A stretch of DNA of 7,466 nt from Coriobacteriaceae bacterium (GTDB taxonomy: Bacteria > Actinomycetota > Coriobacteriia > Coriobacteriales > QAMH01), in the NCBI GenBank assembly GCA_004553405.1, contig SFLO01000031.1, positions 1-7,466 on the forward strand, written 5' to 3'. Each line of letters starts with the position of its first letter. Positions within the stretch are counted from its first letter, which is position 1. The notes beneath the pieces are model-generated. The model was not told the DNA's origin. It worked only from the letters and a program-made list of their open reading frames with translations, and ran no database searches. Shown piece by piece: positions 5,343 to 7,466 of this stretch. The position numbers were made by a program, and so were the translations under genes.

Positions 5343-7466
5343 ATGGCGATCTCTCTCTACCGCAAGTACAGGCCCAACACCTTTGCAGACGTGGTGGGCC
5401 AGGAGCACGTGACCAACACCCTGGCCAACGCCGTTGCCGGCGGCGAGGTGGCGCACGCCTACCTCTTCTGCGGACCCAGGGGCACCGGCAAGACCACCAG
5501 CGCCCGCCTGCTGGCCAAGGCCCTGCTGTGCGAGCACGGCCCCACCGCCCAGCCGGACGGCAGCTGCCCCCAGTGCCTCGAGATCGCCGAGGGCACCCAC
5601 CCGGATGTCTACGAGCTCGACGCCGCCAGCCGCACGGGCGTGGAAAACGTCCGCGAGGAGATCATCTCGCGCGTGCAGTTCGCACCCACCAGGGGGCGCT
5701 ACAAGGTCTACATCATCGACGAGGTCCACATGCTCTCCACGGCGGCCTTCAACGCGCTGCTCAAGACCCTCGAGGAGCCCCCCGCCCACGTCGTCTTCGT
5801 GATGTGCACGACAGATCCCCACAAGGTGCCCGAAACCATACAGTCACGCTGCCAGCGCTTCGACTTCCGCCGCTTCAGCATCGCAGAGATCTGCAGCTAC
5901 CTGCAGCGCATCTGCGCCGGCGAGGGCTTCTCGGCCCAGCCCGAGGCCCTCGAGTTCATCGCGGCCAAGGCCGCCGGCGGCATGAGGGACGCCACCACCG
6001 CCTTGGAGCAGGTGGCCGTGGCAAGCGGCGGCTCCATCGGCCTGGACGCCGCGCGCGCCCAGCTGGGCCAGACGGAGCAGGGCGCGCTGTTCGAGCTGTG
6101 CGGCTACATCGCCGCGCGCGACACGGCCAACGCCTTCCTGTGGCTCAACCGCCGCGTGGCCGCCGGCACCGACCTCGCGCAGACGGCGCGCGACCTCGCC
6201 GCCCACCTGCGCGACCTCTTCGCCGCCGCGCTCACCGGTGGCGTCAACGGCATCATCTCCTGCCCGGTTTCCGAGCTGCCGCGCTACCAGCAGCAGGCGG
6301 CTGCCTTCGGCGGCCCCGAGCGCCTCAACCGCGCGCTGGGCACGGCGGGCGACCTGCTGGCAGAGCTGAGGAACTCGACCAACCCCCGTCTGAGCTTCGA
6401 GATCGCGCTCGCGCGCCTGTGCCGCGCCGAAAGCGAGCTCAGCTTGGAGGCCCTGGCCGAGCGCGTCGAGAGCCTCGAGGCCGGCATCCCCGCACCCAAG
6501 CTCTCCGGCGAGCTGCTCTCTGCCATGGCCGCCCAGGCCGTGGCCAGCGCCGCCGCCACCGCCGGCCTGGGTGCCGGCGCCGCAGCGGGCATGGAGGCGG
6601 CCGCCCAGATGCCCGCCCCCGCGGCAGCCGAGCCTGTCTTCGACCCCCAGGACCACCGCCCCGACGACGTGGGCCCCACCGGCGTACCCCACTTCGACAT
6701 CCCCCATGCAGAGGACGAGTGGGCGCCCGAGGACGAGTACGTGCCGCAGGACGCCGGGCCCGACCTGCCCTGGGACGACGACCCCTCTGTGCCCCAGCCC
6801 TGGGGCGAGCCCGCCCAGCCCGCTTGGGAGGACCCCGTCCCTTTAGGGGAGGCCTTCCCTGCGGGCAGCTCCGCTGCACCGGCTGCGGAGCCTTCGGGGA
6901 TGTCGCCCGCGCGCCTCATGGCCGCTCTCCACGCTGCCGTCAAGCGCGAGGACCAGTCCACCGACGCCCTGCTCACCGGCGTGTCTGTCGAAGAAGATGC
7001 GGGGAGCTACCACCTGGTGTTCCCCGAAGGGGGCGCCTTCGCCATGCGCCTGCTGAGCCAAGGCGGCGCCCACCAGCTCATCGGCGATGCCTTCGCCAGC
7101 GTGCTGGGACACCCTGTCGCCTTCGACTGCGTCGAGGGCAGCTGCAAGCTGGTGAACCCCGCTGCTGCCGGCCCGGCTGACTTCGGCAGCGTGAGCGCGG
7201 CGGAGGCTGCGGCCCCCGCTCCCAGCTTCGACGAGGGCTACTACGCCGCGCAGGACGCCTACGCGGCGGAGTACGAGGAGCTGGGCGGCGCCTACGGAGA
7301 CTACGAGCCCGCCCCCGCAGCAGAGGAGCCGGCCGCCTTCGACCCCGGGGCCTACCGCGCCCAGCGCGAGCAGGAGGCGGCAGCGGGGAGCGTTCCTGCT
7401 GCTGCAGCACTCGAGGAGGCGGCTGTCCCCGCGCCGCTCGACGACGAGGCCGCCAACAGCATCGCC
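5343..7466 (+). CDS. dnaX: DNA polymerase III subunit gamma/tau, 3' end outside window
   Basis: AAA+ motor of the clamp loader that places the beta sliding clamp on DNA and organises the replisome. The ATG at 5343 follows AAGGAG (5332-5337) at 5 nt; 708 codons are open to the window edge. Domain I shows the family start LYRKYRP, Walker A GPRGTGKT (44-51), a zinc module (C63, C75, C78, with D72 in place of the usual second Cys), Walker B IIDEVHML (124-131), the sensor 1 region CTTDP and the SRC arginine-finger motif (168-170). The lid and collar domains run to about residue 380. A long Ala/Pro/Asp/Glu-rich linker (380-519) joins a compact segment (520-605, SPARLMAALHAAVK onward) that resembles the tau C-terminal polymerase-binding domain. 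A second acidic, Tyr-containing tail follows to the edge. I saw no A-rich slippery heptamer of the E. coli kind, so a frameshifted gamma form is not evident. Confidence 0.97.
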   Translation, partial: MAISLYRKYRPNTFADVVGQEHVTNTLANAVAGGEVAHAYLFCGPRGTGKTTSARLLAKALLCEHGPTAQPDGSCPQCLEIAEGTHPDVYELDAASRTGVENVREEIISRVQFAPTRGRYKVYIIDEVHMLSTAAFNALLKTLEEPPAHVVFVMCTTDPHKVPETIQSRCQRFDFRRFSIAEICSYLQRICAGEGFSAQPEALEFIAAKAAGGMRDATTALEQVAVASGGSIGLDAARAQLGQTEQGALFELCGYIAARDTANAFLWLNRRVAAGTDLAQTARDLAAHLRDLFAAALTGGVNGIISCPVSELPRYQQQAAAFGGPERLNRALGTAGDLLAELRNSTNPRLSFEIALARLCRAESELSLEALAERVESLEAGIPAPKLSGELLSAMAAQAVASAAATAGLGAGAAAGMEAAAQMPAPAAAEPVFDPQDHRPDDVGPTGVPHFDIPHAEDEWAPEDEYVPQDAGPDLPWDDDPSVPQPWGEPAQPAWEDPVPLGEAFPAGSSAAPAAEPSGMSPARLMAALHAAVKREDQSTDALLTGVSVEEDAGSYHLVFPEGGAFAMRLLSQGGAHQLIGDAFASVLGHPVAFDCVEGSCKLVNPAAAGPADFGSVSAAEAAAPAPSFDEGYYAAQDAYAAEYEELGGAYGDYEPAPAAEEPAAFDPGAYRAQREQEAAAGSVPAAAALEEAAVPAPLDDEAANSIA

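Noticed and set aside
5153..7180. A 675-codon plus-strand open frame with extreme Arg/Pro/Ala content
   Set aside because: It is the offset reading of dnaX; the correct frame from 5343 carries all DnaX motifs and a good ribosome site.
5343..7466. Programmed frameshift in dnaX as in E. coli
   Set aside because: No A-rich slippery heptamer with a following hairpin was found in the visible part of the gene.
1..7466. CRISPR array, insertion sequence, prophage or defence system
   Set aside because: No regularly spaced repeats, transposase, integrase, terminal inverted repeats or nuclease-type genes are present.

Overview
The window is about 7.5 kb of GC-rich, densely coding chromosomal DNA. Codon use, the alanine-rich signal peptide and the gene set suggest an actinobacterium, most likely of the Coriobacteriia (Collinsella/Olsenella/Atopobium type). 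That placement is inferred from general appearance, not from a database match. No phage, insertion sequence, CRISPR array or foreign-looking island is visible.

Layout from left to right. Positions 1-1163 (minus) hold the N-terminal 387 codons of a HemW/HemN-like radical SAM protein that runs off the left edge. Upstream in the same operon (1200-1856, minus) is an unfamiliar 218-aa protein with a single C-terminal membrane anchor and a possible HIRAN-like soluble domain. A divergent promoter region (about 1888-1954) separates it from a tRNA-Leu(CAG) gene with encoded CCA (1981-2066, plus). That tRNA ends in a terminator facing the terminator of serS (seryl-tRNA synthetase, 2195-3466, minus). 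A second divergent promoter region (about 3512-3564) drives serS leftwards. Rightwards it drives a two-gene cassette: an 80-aa single-pass membrane protein with a very acidic tail (3631-3873) and a small lipoprotein (3919-4317). The bacterial small signal recognition particle RNA follows (4352-4460, plus). It meets a convergent DedA-family membrane protein gene (4479-5135, minus). From 5343 to the right edge is dnaX, encoding the DNA polymerase III gamma/tau clamp-loader subunit, open at its 3' end.

Most of the window is housekeeping: aminoacylation (serS, tRNA-Leu), protein targeting (SRP RNA), membrane lipid homeostasis (DedA) and replication (dnaX). SRP RNA near dnaX is a neighbourhood seen in many Gram-positive bacteria. 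I see no new multi-gene system. The parts not explained by known families are the HIRAN-like membrane-anchored protein, the acidic-tailed small membrane protein and the lipoprotein. Smaller points of interest are a Cys-to-Asp change in the DnaX zinc module, two competing lipoboxes, and a codon-context preference that enriches GCAGA/TCTGC.
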